49,737 nucleotides of DNA from Clostridia bacterium. Its GTDB lineage: Bacteria > Bacillota > Clostridia > Oscillospirales > CAG-272. Positions 1 through 8,824 of this stretch are shown piece after piece. A program made the position numbers and the translations under genes. Every line of letters starts with the position of its first letter. The first letter of the stretch is position 1. Where the stretch lies: NCBI GenBank assembly GCA_017416185.1, contig JAFQDF010000029.1:1-49737 (forward strand), given 5' to 3'. The notes beneath the pieces were generated by a model. The model saw only the letters and a program-made list of their open reading frames with translations, had not been told where the DNA came from and did no database searches.

Positions 1-2179
1 CAGCGGTAGCAACCACAACAGCCTTAACATACTTGAGCTCCTTAACATCACCAACCAGAGGAATCATAATTTCGGGAACTACGTTCCAGTCAGGATGGTT
101 CTTCTGAACATTGATAGCAGCGCGGATAACAGCAGTGGTCTGCATCTTTGCGATCTCGGGGTAGGTAACTGCAAGACGGCATCCGCGGTGACCCATCATG
201 GGGTTGAACTCGTGGAGAGATGCGATGAGAGCCTTGATGTCTTCTACAGACTTGCCCTGAGCATCTGCGAGAAGCTTGATGTCAGCCTCTTCGGTAGGAA
301 CGAACTCGTGGAGGGGGGGATCAAGGAATCTGATACATACGGGACAGCCCTCGAGAGCCTCATAGAGAGCCTCGAAGTCGTTCTGCTGGTAGGGAAGGAT
401 CTTTGCAAGAGCAGCCTCGCGCTCCTCAACAGTGTCAGCACAGATCATTTCACGGAATGCAGCGATTCTGTCTGCCTCGAAGAACATATGCTCTGTACGG
501 CAAAGACCGATACCCTCAGCACCGAGCTCACGAGCCTTCTTAGCGTCTGCGGGAGTATCAGCATTGGTGCGAACCTTAAGGGTTCTGAACTCATCAGCCC
601 AAGCCATAATTCTGCCGAACTCGCCTGCGATTTCAGCGTCAACGGTGGGGATGATGCCGTCGTAGATGTTACCGGTGGAACCGTCGATGGAGATGTAATC
701 GCCCTCAACGTAGGTCTTGCCACCGAGAGTGAACTTCTTGTTTTCCTCGTCCATCTTGATGTCGCCGCAACCGGATACACAGCAGGTACCCATACCACGT
801 GCAACAACTGCTGCGTGAGAGGTCATACCGCCACGAACTGTGAGGATACCCTGAGCAGCCTTCATACCTGTGATATCTTCGGGAGATGTCTCAAGTCTAA
901 CGAGAACTACCTTCTCACCTCTTTCGTTCCACTCAACTGCATCTTCAGCGGTGAATACTACCTTACCGCAAGCTGCACCGGGGGAGGCACCGAGACCCTT
1001 ACCTGCAGGAACTGCAGCCTTGAGAACCTTGGTATCGAACTGAGGATGGAGAAGTGTATCGAGGTTACGGGGATCGATCATAGCAACTGCCTTCTTCTCA
1101 TCGATCATACCCTCGTCAACGAGATCGCAAGCGATCTTAAGAGCAGCCTTAGCTGTTCTCTTACCGTTTCTGGTCTGGAGCATATAGAGCTTACCGTCCT
1201 CAACGGTGAACTCCATATCCTGCATATCACGGTAGTGGTCTTCAAGAATTGCACAAACCTTGTTGAACTCTTCGAATGCTGCGGGGAACTTCTCAGCCAT
1301 CTCAGCGATAGGCATAGGAGTACGAACGCCTGCAACAACGTCCTCACCCTGTGCGTTGGTAAGGAACTCACCCATAAGACCCTTTTCACCTGTAGCGGGG
1401 TCACGGGTAAATGCAACACCGGTACCACAGTTATCACCCATGTTACCGAAAGCCATCATCTGTACGTTAACAGCGGTACCCCAAGAGTAGGGAATATCAT
1501 TGTCACGTCTGTAAACGTTTGCACGGGGGTTGTCCCAAGAACGGAATACTGCTTCAACAGCACCCATGAGCTGCTCCTTGGGATCAGAGGGGAAGTCAGA
1601 ACCGATCTTAGCCTTGTACTCAGCCTTGAACTGACCTGCGAGCTCCATAAGGTCCTCTGCAGTGAGGTCAACGTCCTGAGTAACGCCCTTTGCTTCCTTC
1701 ATCTCATCGATGAGCTCTTCAAAGTACTTCTTACCAACCTCCATAACAACGTCGGAATACATCTGAATAAATCTTCTGTAGCAGTCCCAAGCCCAACGAG
1801 CATTACCGGACTTTTCAGCCATAACAGCAACAACCTCATCGTTAAGACCGAGGTTAAGAATAGTATCCATCATACCGGGCATAGATGCACGAGCACCGGA
1901 ACGAACAGAAACGAGGAGGGGATTCTCCTTATCACCGAACTTCTTGCCGGTGATACCTTCCATCTTGTCAATGTACTCCATGATCTGAGCCTGGATGTCA
2001 TCATTGATCTTCTTGCCGTCCTCATAGTAAGCGGTACAAGCTTCGGTAGTTACGGTGAAACCCTGGGGAACAGGAAGACCGATCTTGGTCATTTCTGCGA
2101 GGTTAGCACCCTTACCGCCGAGAAGCTCACGCATAGAAGCGTCGCCTTCAGAGAACAAATAAACAAATTTCTTTGCCAT
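1..2179 (-). CDS. ppdK: Pyruvate, phosphate dikinase (PPDK), N-terminal 726 codons; 3' end outside window
   Basis: Interconverts pyruvate, ATP and phosphate with phosphoenolpyruvate, AMP and pyrophosphate in the cytoplasm; in anaerobic Clostridia it usually serves glycolysis or PEP supply. The translation opens MAKKFVYLFSEG and runs through the ATP-grasp nucleotide-binding region (GGKGANLAEM near residue 20, SVRSGARASMPGMMDT near 90-110) to the swivelling phosphohistidine domain, where GGMTSHAAVVARGMG carries the catalytic histidine at residue 455, the same number as in the Clostridium symbiosum enzyme (recalled). The PEP-binding barrel begins after about residue 530 (LCRTEHMF, MMGHRGCRL). 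About 150 C-terminal residues lie beyond base 1. The start is fixed by GGAGG eight bases upstream. Alone in its unit; divergent from pth. A very long open frame on the opposite strand (95-2200) is only a shadow. Confidence 0.97.
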   Translation of the reverse strand, partial: MAKKFVYLFSEGDASMRELLGGKGANLAEMTKIGLPVPQGFTVTTEACTAYYEDGKKINDDIQAQIMEYIDKMEGITGKKFGDKENPLLVSVRSGARASMPGMMDTILNLGLNDEVVAVMAEKSGNARWAWDCYRRFIQMYSDVVMEVGKKYFEELIDEMKEAKGVTQDVDLTAEDLMELAGQFKAEYKAKIGSDFPSDPKEQLMGAVEAVFRSWDNPRANVYRRDNDIPYSWGTAVNVQMMAFGNMGDNCGTGVAFTRDPATGEKGLMGEFLTNAQGEDVVAGVRTPMPIAEMAEKFPAAFEEFNKVCAILEDHYRDMQDMEFTVEDGKLYMLQTRNGKRTAKAALKIACDLVDEGMIDEKKAVAMIDPRNLDTLLHPQFDTKVLKAAVPAGKGLGASPGAACGKVVFTAEDAVEWNERGEKVVLVRLETSPEDITGMKAAQGILTVRGGMTSHAAVVARGMGTCCVSGCGDIKMDEENKKFTLGGKTYVEGDYISIDGSTGNIYDGIIPTVDAEIAGEFGRIMAWADEFRTLKVRTNADTPADAKKARELGAEGIGLCRTEHMFFEADRIAAFREMICADTVEEREAALAKILPYQQNDFEALYEALEGCPVCIRFLDPPLHEFVPTEEADIKLLADAQGKSVEDIKALIASLHEFNPMMGHRGCRLAVTYPEIAKMQTTAVIRAAINVQKNHPDWNVVPEIMIPLVGDVKELKYVKAVVVATA

Positions 2180-2228
2180 TGTTGGATCCTCCATATATAA
2201 ATATTATTTTTGTCTTAGCAACAGCAGT

Positions 2229-2257
2229 ATTATATCATAACATAGTATACAATTCTA
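2229..2257 (-). promoter_or_regulatory. Probable extended -10 promoter for ppdK
   Basis: On the minus strand TATAAT (2229-2234) is preceded by TGA, giving an extended -10 element (TGATATAAT). The hexamer 17 bases further upstream is TAGAAT (2252-2257), a poor -35 match with three of six bases. The predicted transcript would start about 40 bases before the ppdK start codon. The extended -10 is a common substitute for a weak -35. Confidence 0.5.
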
Positions 2258-2297
2258 CCTTCAATACCCAAAATTAACAAAATGTTTATCAAATTTC

Positions 2298-2326
2298 TTG
2301 CATTTATGATAATTATAATATATAAT
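2298..2326 (+). promoter_or_regulatory. Sigma-A type promoter for pth-mfd operon
   Basis: TTGCAT (2298-2303), a 17-base spacer and a perfect TATAAT (2321-2326). Transcription should begin near 2333. This decides the pth start: the in-frame ATG at 2332 lies at or before the transcription start, so translation must begin at the ATG at 2368, which has AAAGGA nine bases upstream. Confidence 0.7.
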
Positions 2327-2367
2327 ATACAATGGTTTATTTTAATCATATCAAAGGATTATATACA

Positions 2368-2991
2368 ATGGCAAATATATTTGACCTTTTCAAGCAGATC
2401 TCAAAGGAAAATAATGCACCCACAGGGCCTGTAACACATATTGTCGCTGGTTTGGGAAATCCCGGTGCCAAGTATGCGCAGACACGTCACAATGCCGGCT
2501 TTATGGCACTTGACTATATTGAAGAGAAGTACAATTTTAAAACTAACAAGGTTAAGTTCAAATCTCTTGTAGGTGAGACTACCTTTGCGGGTAAGAGGGT
2601 GCTTTTTATGCGTCCCCAGACCTTTATGAATCTGTCCGGTGAGGCGATAAGAGAAGCGGCGGATTTCTACAAGGTGCCCTCTGACAATATTATTATAATA
2701 TATGACGACGTCAGCTTTGATCCCGGTACCATGCGTATAAAGCGTAAAGGAAGTGCGGGAGGACATAACGGTATTAAGAATATAATATTACAGCTCGATA
2801 CAGACGTATTTCCCCGTATCAAGCTTGGTGTAGGTATTAAGCCAAAGGACTATGATATGGTTGATTGGGTTCTTGGAAAGCTTCCCCCCGACACACACAA
2901 GGACTTTTTTTCTACTCTTGAAAACGTACCTGCGGCCCTTGAGCTTATTATTTCAGGGCAGCTTGATAAGGCAATGAATAAATATAACTGA
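2368..2991 (+). CDS. pth: Peptidyl-tRNA hydrolase
   Basis: Cleaves the ester bond of peptidyl-tRNAs that drop off stalled ribosomes, recycling tRNA in the cytosol. The 207-residue product shows the family's signatures in order: GLGNPG near residue 28, TRHNAGF with the catalytic histidine near 42, RPQTFMNLSGEA near 90, YDDVSF with the conserved aspartate, and GSAGGHNGIKNI near 130. It carries about 20 extra residues before the usual N-terminus (MANIFDLFKQISKENN), which may be a clade trait. Its stop codon shares a base with the mfd start (TGATG), so the two are translationally coupled; pth-mfd is a common Firmicutes pair. The start was chosen over the ATG at 2332 because of the promoter position and the ribosome-binding site. 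Confidence 0.96.
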   Translation: MANIFDLFKQISKENNAPTGPVTHIVAGLGNPGAKYAQTRHNAGFMALDYIEEKYNFKTNKVKFKSLVGETTFAGKRVLFMRPQTFMNLSGEAIREAADFYKVPSDNIIIIYDDVSFDPGTMRIKRKGSAGGHNGIKNIILQLDTDVFPRIKLGVGIKPKDYDMVDWVLGKLPPDTHKDFFSTLENVPAALELIISGQLDKAMNKYN

Positions 2992-5900
2992 TGAAACGAA
3001 TTACAGATTACTTAAAGGAAAACAAAGAATACAATCAGGTCTATAGCTGCTTTACAGAGCAGAGAAGCGCCCGAAAGCCTTTGCCTATGACGGTGACAGG
3101 CCTCTGTGAAGGCGCACGCTCTGCCTTTTGTCGTGCTATCGTAGAGGATTACCGCCGTGACGGCGGAGGTGCCGTGCTTATTATCGCTCCCGATGAAAAG
3201 ACGGCAAACCGTATGCACGAGACACTTTCCTTATCGCTAACGGGTGCGGTGTATATATACCGTGATTATATGTTCCATAACGTAGTATCCTCCCACGAGT
3301 TTGAGTATGAGAGGATATTTGCGCTTTCCGGACTTCTTGATGACAGGCTTGATTATATCGTAGCTACTCCCGATGCTATGCTTCAGTATACTATTCCCGC
3401 CGATACACTTGAAGCCTCCCGCCGCCGTCTTGAGCCGGGGTATGAGTGTGATCCCGAGGAGCTGTGCAGTCATCTTGTATCTTTAGGGTATGCCAGATGC
3501 GACACTATTGACGGTAAAGGCCAGTTTTCGGTGAGAGGCGGTATACTTGACATCTTTTCTCCCGATATGGATACTCCTGTCAGAATAGAATTTTTCGGTG
3601 ATGAGGTTGATACCATAACCGCCTTTGATATAATGACCCAGCGCCGCACCGACCCTGTTGATATCATTGATATTACACCCTGCCGTGAGATCATTCTTAC
3701 CTGCGAAAAGACAACTGAGCTTATTGAAATTATTACAAAACAGGCTAAAAATCAGAACGATTTCACAAAAAAAGAAATATTTGACCGTGAGCTTGAGGCG
3801 TTACGCAGCGGTACGGATATTCATTTTATTGATAAATATATTTCTGCGGTTTATCCCGAGAGAGAGACCTTGCTTGATTATCTCGGAATAAATATTCCTT
3901 ATATTCTTATTGAAGAGAATGCCGTAAATAAGCGCCTTGAAGCGTACGACTGGCAGTTGAATGAAACAACAACCGAACTGCTTTCATCCGGTATGGAAAA
4001 GAAAATATGCGATTACGGCAAATGGAAGCAGGACTTTGATCTCAAGCTGTCCTGCAGCAGCGGTATTCTTTGTGACACCTTTCTTACCTCCTCGGGAGGT
4101 GCAAAGCGTTCGGGTGTGTTCAGCTTTATGACAAAGCAGACAGCATCATATTTTGATAAATACGATCTTCTTTTCGAGGATCTGCTGTCATACCTGCGTT
4201 CTGATTATCGTGTTATAATTCTTTGCGAAAACAAGAGTGCGATCAAGGAGCTTTCCTCTGCGCTTGATGAGAACAATATAACCGCTCTGACGGAATCCGA
4301 TCCCGAATACGGCAAACCCCTTCTCATATATAATGACAATCTTCCTTGTTTCGAGCTGACTTCATCAAAGTTTGTGTGTCTAACTACCCTTAAAGGTAAC
4401 GAAAGAGTTCGCTCAAAGCTTCAGAAGGCAAAGAAAAAGCATAAAAAGAAGGACGGAAGAGAGAGTATAATGTCCTATGCCGATCTCAATATCGGTGATT
4501 TTGTGGTACACGAAAACCACGGTATAGGACAGTATCTCGGAATGCAGAGCCTTACTCTTGAGGGTGTACGCCGCGATTTTGTAAAGATAAAGTATCACGG
4601 CACAGATATGCTTTATCTGCCCTGCGATCAGCTTGATTCTATAGCCAAGTATATAGGAGCAGGCTCGGATGACGGTACCGTTAAGCTCTCAAAGATGGGC
4701 GGTAACGAATGGGTAAAGGCTAAAGCCAAGGCAAAGCGAGCCGCAACCGATATGGCTAAGGAGCTTATACAGCTCTATGCTCAAAGGCTGAGACAGAAGG
4801 GTCACGCATATGACCCTGATGATGATTTCCAGCGACAGTTTGAAGACGAATTCGAATATGAGGAAACCGACGGTCAGCTGCTTGCCGCCGAGGAGATAAA
4901 AAGGGATATGGAAAGTGAGCATCCTATGGACCGACTCCTCTGCGGAGACGTAGGCTTCGGTAAGACCGAGGTGGCACTGCGTGCGGCATTTAAGGCGGTC
5001 AACGGCTCAAAGCAGGTAGCGGTGCTTGTTCCTACTACAATACTTGCAATGCAGCATTATCAGACTATTGCATCCCGTATGAGAGGGTTTCCTATTAAGG
5101 TGGATATGCTATCCCGCTTCAGGACCAACAAGCAGCAGGAGGAAACTATCCGTAAGCTTCGCCGCGGTGAAGTGGACATTATTGTCGGGACCCACCGTAT
5201 GCTGTCAAAGGATATAGTTTTCCGTGATCTCGGTCTTGTTATCGTTGACGAGGAGCAGCGCTTCGGTGTTGCTCAAAAGGAGAAGCTCAAGCAGCTATCA
5301 AAGAACGTGGACGTTCTTACCCTTACCGCAACGCCCATTCCCAGAACCCTTAATATGGCAATGAGCGGAATTCGTGATATGTCGGTGCTTGAGGAAGCGC
5401 CCGGCGACAGAATGCCGGTACAGAGTTACGTTCTTGAATATGATGAAACGATAATCTCTGAGGCAATAAATAAAGAGCTTCGTCGCGGCGGTCAGGTGTT
5501 CTATCTGTACAACCGTGTTGATAACATCAATAACGTCGCGTCCCGTATTTCTGCTATGGCTCCGGATGCTAAGGTTGCTGTTGCCCATGGGCAGATGGAT
5601 AAAGACGATATGAGCGAAATATGGGAGCAGATGGTAACCGGGGATATTGATATCCTTGTCAGCACAACTATTATAGAAACAGGTGTTGACATCCCTAATG
5701 CCAATACACTTATTATAGAGAAATCTGACCGTATGGGTCTTTCTCAGCTTCATCAGATAAGAGGGAGAATAGGAAGAAGTAACCGCCGTGCATATGCGTA
5801 TTTCACATATCCACGCGGCAAGGTGCTTTCCGAAATCTCGGAAAAGCGTTTGTCTGCAGTCCGTGACTATACCGAGTTCGGTTCGGGCTTCAAGATAGCC

Positions 5901-6497
5901 CTCAGAGACCTTGAAATAAGAGGAGCAGGAAACCTTTTAGGTTCGGAACAGCACGGAAATATTGAAAGTGTGGGCTACGATCTGTATATTAAGATCCTCA
6001 ATCAGGCTATTCTTGAGGAGAAGGGAGAGCTTTTACCCGAAAAGCCTGAATGTACGGTTGATATTAAGGTAAATGCCTTCATTCCGGAGGCATATATTAC
6101 CTCCTCAGCTCAGCGTATAGAGGCTTATAAAAAGATCGCCTCTATTGAAAACGAGGATGATTACTGGGATATAGTAGACGAGTTGCTTGACCGTTACGGC
6201 GAAATGCCGATACAGGTCGAGAATCTATGTCGTATATCCTATATCCGAGCTCTCGGCAGAACTGCAGGACTCAGCAAAATAGTTATGTCAGGTACATCTA
6301 TGCTCTTTTATTCTGAGCCTATTGATGTCCGTACCTGGACCGCCCTTGCCGCAGAGTATAAAGGAAAGGTACTGCTGAATCTTTCCTCGAAGCCCTATGC
6401 GACCTACCGTATGGCAGGAGAAAAGAAGCCCCTTGCCAAAACTATCGGTATCCTGGCTAAATATATTCAGTATCAGAAATCAGAGGAAGAAAAATGA
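2991..6497 (+). CDS. mfd: Transcription-repair coupling factor Mfd
   Basis: DNA translocase that removes RNA polymerase stalled at lesions and recruits UvrA for nucleotide excision repair. At 1168 residues it has the full family length. The N-terminal UvrB-like module includes SVRGGILDIFSP near residue 180. The RNA-polymerase-interacting CarD-like domain starts near 498 (IGDFVVHENHGIGQYLG). The superfamily 2 helicase core has Walker A GDVGFGKTEVALRA near 652, the DEEQ box VIVDEEQRFGV near 750, LTLTATPIPRTL after it, and the RecG/Mfd-type QIRGRIGRS motif near 925. The C-terminal TRCF domain occupies roughly the last 150 residues. A lysine-rich linker (near 485) precedes the CarD-like domain. 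It overlaps pth by one base and the next gene by four (ATGA), indicating one operon. Confidence 0.98.
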   Translation: MKRITDYLKENKEYNQVYSCFTEQRSARKPLPMTVTGLCEGARSAFCRAIVEDYRRDGGGAVLIIAPDEKTANRMHETLSLSLTGAVYIYRDYMFHNVVSSHEFEYERIFALSGLLDDRLDYIVATPDAMLQYTIPADTLEASRRRLEPGYECDPEELCSHLVSLGYARCDTIDGKGQFSVRGGILDIFSPDMDTPVRIEFFGDEVDTITAFDIMTQRRTDPVDIIDITPCREIILTCEKTTELIEIITKQAKNQNDFTKKEIFDRELEALRSGTDIHFIDKYISAVYPERETLLDYLGINIPYILIEENAVNKRLEAYDWQLNETTTELLSSGMEKKICDYGKWKQDFDLKLSCSSGILCDTFLTSSGGAKRSGVFSFMTKQTASYFDKYDLLFEDLLSYLRSDYRVIILCENKSAIKELSSALDENNITALTESDPEYGKPLLIYNDNLPCFELTSSKFVCLTTLKGNERVRSKLQKAKKKHKKKDGRESIMSYADLNIGDFVVHENHGIGQYLGMQSLTLEGVRRDFVKIKYHGTDMLYLPCDQLDSIAKYIGAGSDDGTVKLSKMGGNEWVKAKAKAKRAATDMAKELIQLYAQRLRQKGHAYDPDDDFQRQFEDEFEYEETDGQLLAAEEIKRDMESEHPMDRLLCGDVGFGKTEVALRAAFKAVNGSKQVAVLVPTTILAMQHYQTIASRMRGFPIKVDMLSRFRTNKQQEETIRKLRRGEVDIIVGTHRMLSKDIVFRDLGLVIVDEEQRFGVAQKEKLKQLSKNVDVLTLTATPIPRTLNMAMSGIRDMSVLEEAPGDRMPVQSYVLEYDETIISEAINKELRRGGQVFYLYNRVDNINNVASRISAMAPDAKVAVAHGQMDKDDMSEIWEQMVTGDIDILVSTTIIETGVDIPNANTLIIEKSDRMGLSQLHQIRGRIGRSNRRAYAYFTYPRGKVLSEISEKRLSAVRDYTEFGSGFKIALRDLEIRGAGNLLGSEQHGNIESVGYDLYIKILNQAILEEKGELLPEKPECTVDIKVNAFIPEAYITSSAQRIEAYKKIASIENEDDYWDIVDELLDRYGEMPIQVENLCRISYIRALGRTAGLSKIVMSGTSMLFYSEPIDVRTWTALAAEYKGKVLLNLSSKPYATYRMAGEKKPLAKTIGILAKYIQYQKSEEEK

Positions 6498-7585
6498 AAC
6501 GAGCAATACTAATAATCTTGTGTATATGTCTTTGTTTGCCCTTGTGTTCCTGCAAGCGTACCGATGAGGAAGTAATAATGTCCTATAAAGGTGTAAAGGT
6601 CTCAAAAAGCCTTTATTCCTATTGGATGTCTACGTATAAGAGCAGTTTTCTTTATTACTATAATGAGGGTGTTGACAGCGACGAATTTTGGGATACCCTT
6701 ATAACCGATGAACAGACCTATGAGGAATATATTACCGAATGGATAGATACCGAAATGCAGTATCGTACCGTAGCACTGTGGCTCTTTGATGAATATAAGC
6801 TGGAGCTGGCACCTGAGGTTGTTGCAGAAATAGATGCGGATATTGATGAAAAGCTTGAGTATGCAGGCTCAAGGGAGGCTATGAACACCGAGCTTTCGCG
6901 GCTCGGTATGAATATTGATATGCTGCGTGAGGTATATATTGCCAATGCCAAATACGATTCGGTAAAGGAGTATCTCTATGGTAATGGAGGAGCAGAGGCT
7001 CCTACCGAAAAGGACAGGGCAAATTATTATAACGGTAATTATTATTGTCTCAAGTATATAACTATATATTCCGGATCGATTCTTAAGACCGATGAAAGCG
7101 GTAACTACGTTTACGATGAGGATGGGCAGATCGAGCTTGTCAAGCTAAATGACGAGGAAAAGGCAGTCAAGGAGCAGCTTATAAACACTGTAATGGAAGG
7201 TCTTGAGGGTGGCGGAGATTTTGATGAATATACCAAGGAATTCTCTGAGGTCGATTATTCGGACTATCCCAACGGATTCTTCGTATCCGAAAACGATTAC
7301 AGTCGCTTTGGCAGTGATATTATAAATGCGGCAAAGGAGCTTGGTATAGGTGAGGTTAAAAGAATCTCCGACGATAACGTGACCTATATCCTGAAGAAAT
7401 ACGAGCTTCCCGATTATATCGCTCTTACTCCGGAGGATAAAAAGCAGCTTGAGGATATGGACAGCTATATAGTCAGAGAAAAATTCACCGAGAAATTTGA
7501 CGGGTATATAAAGGATATCCTTATCAACAGCGAGCTGAAAGCCTCATTTGACATCCGTGAGATTTCTGAAAACTCATATTTTTAA
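6494..7585 (+). CDS. SurA/PrsA-like foldase lipoprotein
   Basis: Predicted exported lipoprotein of 363 residues. The first 20 residues form a lipoprotein signal peptide ending in the lipobox LCSC, so the mature protein would be anchored by Cys20 on the outer face of the membrane. Residues from about 80 to 160 are helical and charged like a SurA N-terminal chaperone domain; the region around 230-310 (EYTKEFSEVDYSDYPNGF onwards, ending in YILKKYELPDY) has the layout of a divergent parvulin-type peptidyl-prolyl isomerase domain. It overlaps mfd by four bases; a foldase just downstream of mfd is frequent in Clostridia. Whether isomerase activity is retained cannot be judged; the family assignment is inference from layout. 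Confidence 0.75.
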   Translation: MKRAILIILCICLCLPLCSCKRTDEEVIMSYKGVKVSKSLYSYWMSTYKSSFLYYYNEGVDSDEFWDTLITDEQTYEEYITEWIDTEMQYRTVALWLFDEYKLELAPEVVAEIDADIDEKLEYAGSREAMNTELSRLGMNIDMLREVYIANAKYDSVKEYLYGNGGAEAPTEKDRANYYNGNYYCLKYITIYSGSILKTDESGNYVYDEDGQIELVKLNDEEKAVKEQLINTVMEGLEGGGDFDEYTKEFSEVDYSDYPNGFFVSENDYSRFGSDIINAAKELGIGEVKRISDDNVTYILKKYELPDYIALTPEDKKQLEDMDSYIVREKFTEKFDGYIKDILINSELKASFDIREISENSYF

Positions 7586-7597
7586 AGGTTATTTGTT

Positions 7598-8770
7598 ATG
7601 ATAAAGCTTTTAAGTGCTATCTTTATAAAAAACAGAGAAAACACCTCCGATCCTGCGGTGAGAACGGCTTACGGCACTCTTTGCAGCCTGTTCGGTATAT
7701 TTTTGAATCTGTTGCTTTTTGCAGGTAAGCTTACCTGCGGTCTTGTCAGCGGTTCTATAGCAATAACTGCTGATTCCTTCAACAATTTAGCCGATGCAGG
7801 CTCAAGCGTTGTGACTTTGTTCGGTTTCAGGCTGGCAAATATGAAGCCTGACCCCGAGCACCCCTTTGGTCACGGAAGATTTGAATATATCTCGGGTCTT
7901 ATAGTTTCCTTTGCCATTATACTTATGGGCTTCGAGCTTGCAAAAAGCTCTCTTTCCTCGATTCTTACCCCAAAAAATATAGAGTTTTCGACACTTTCTC
8001 TTATAATTCTCGGTGTTTCTGTTGCCGTTAAGCTTTATATGGCTTTCTATAATAGGATTGTCGGCAGGAAAATATCCTCTGCGGCAATGACTGCTACAGC
8101 TAAGGACAGCTTGAGCGATGCTGTTTCCACCGGCGTTATTTTGATAATTGCCATAGTATCCCCGTATCTGCCATTTTCTGTTGATGGCTGGGCAGGACTT
8201 GTTGTTTCGTTGCTGATCCTGTGGACAGGCATTGGATCTGTCAGGGATACAATATCACCTCTTCTGGGGCAGAGTCCTGATAAGAAGTTTGTTTCGGATA
8301 TAGAGAAGCTTGTTATGAGCTATCCCGATGTTTCGGGTATTCACGATCTTGTGGTACACGATTACGGTCCGGGCAGACTTATGATAACTCTCCACGTTGA
8401 GGTTCCCGTAACAATGGATATAAATGCAGCTCACGATATGATTGATAATATCGAGGTGCATCTTTCCAGAGAGCTTAACTGTCATGCGGTAATACATATG
8501 GATCCTGTTGATTATGACGATCCAAAGACGGTAGAGCTTCGTATGAAGGTGACAGAGATAGTAAAAGGACTTTGCGGCAATGCGTCGACCCACGATTTCC
8601 GTGTAGTTTACGGTAACACTCATACTAATCTTGTTTTTGACGTGCTGTTACCCTTTGATGCAGATATGAGGGATGAAGAATTTGTTTTAAAGATTCAAAA
8701 GCGTGTTAAGGCGTACGATGAAAAGCTAAATTGTGTTATACAGATCGACAAAGATTATTCCGGTCATTGA
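7598..8770 (+). CDS. Cation diffusion facilitator family transporter
   Basis: Likely divalent metal cation/proton antiporter of the CDF family (zinc, manganese, iron or cobalt) in the cytoplasmic membrane; 390 residues. An N-terminal region of about six hydrophobic segments includes the family signature ITADSFNNLADAGSSV (near 60) and DPEHPFGHGRFEYISGL (near 87-103), and TAKDSLSDAVSTG near 166, which supply the acidic metal ligands of TM2 and TM5. The cytoplasmic C-terminal domain (about 215-300) has the ferredoxin-like pattern with HDLVVHDYGPG and HVEVP, followed by an extra 85-residue tail. It lies 12 bases after the foldase gene and is probably the last gene of the pth operon. The metal cannot be read from the sequence. 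Confidence 0.93.
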   Translation: MIKLLSAIFIKNRENTSDPAVRTAYGTLCSLFGIFLNLLLFAGKLTCGLVSGSIAITADSFNNLADAGSSVVTLFGFRLANMKPDPEHPFGHGRFEYISGLIVSFAIILMGFELAKSSLSSILTPKNIEFSTLSLIILGVSVAVKLYMAFYNRIVGRKISSAAMTATAKDSLSDAVSTGVILIIAIVSPYLPFSVDGWAGLVVSLLILWTGIGSVRDTISPLLGQSPDKKFVSDIEKLVMSYPDVSGIHDLVVHDYGPGRLMITLHVEVPVTMDINAAHDMIDNIEVHLSRELNCHAVIHMDPVDYDDPKTVELRMKVTEIVKGLCGNASTHDFRVVYGNTHTNLVFDVLLPFDADMRDEEFVLKIQKRVKAYDEKLNCVIQIDKDYSGH

Positions 8771-8795
8771 AATTATCTCACCGATATGATATAAT
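8767..8795 (+). promoter_or_regulatory. Promoter for the SLH-metallophosphoesterase gene
   Basis: TTGAAA (8767-8772), a spacer of exactly 17 bases and TATAAT (8790-8795) with the extended TGA in front of the -10. The -35 overlaps the stop codon of the preceding transporter gene. The predicted start near 8802 leaves a short leader with AGGAG before the ATG at 8825, so this gene and the next form their own transcription unit. Confidence 0.75.
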
Positions 8796-8824
8796 ATGAT
8801 CATCAATTTAACAGGAGAAAAACT

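Noticed and set aside
95..2200. A 701-residue open frame on the plus strand
   Set aside because: It is antisense to ppdK, whose minus-strand translation shows full PPDK motifs including the phosphohistidine site. The plus-strand product is rich in cysteine, leucine, threonine and histidine and matches no family; it is a codon-bias shadow.
2332..2367. Twelve-codon N-terminal extension of pth
   Set aside because: The ATG at 2332 coincides with the predicted transcription start of the promoter at 2298-2326 and has no ribosome-binding site; the ATG at 2368 has one.
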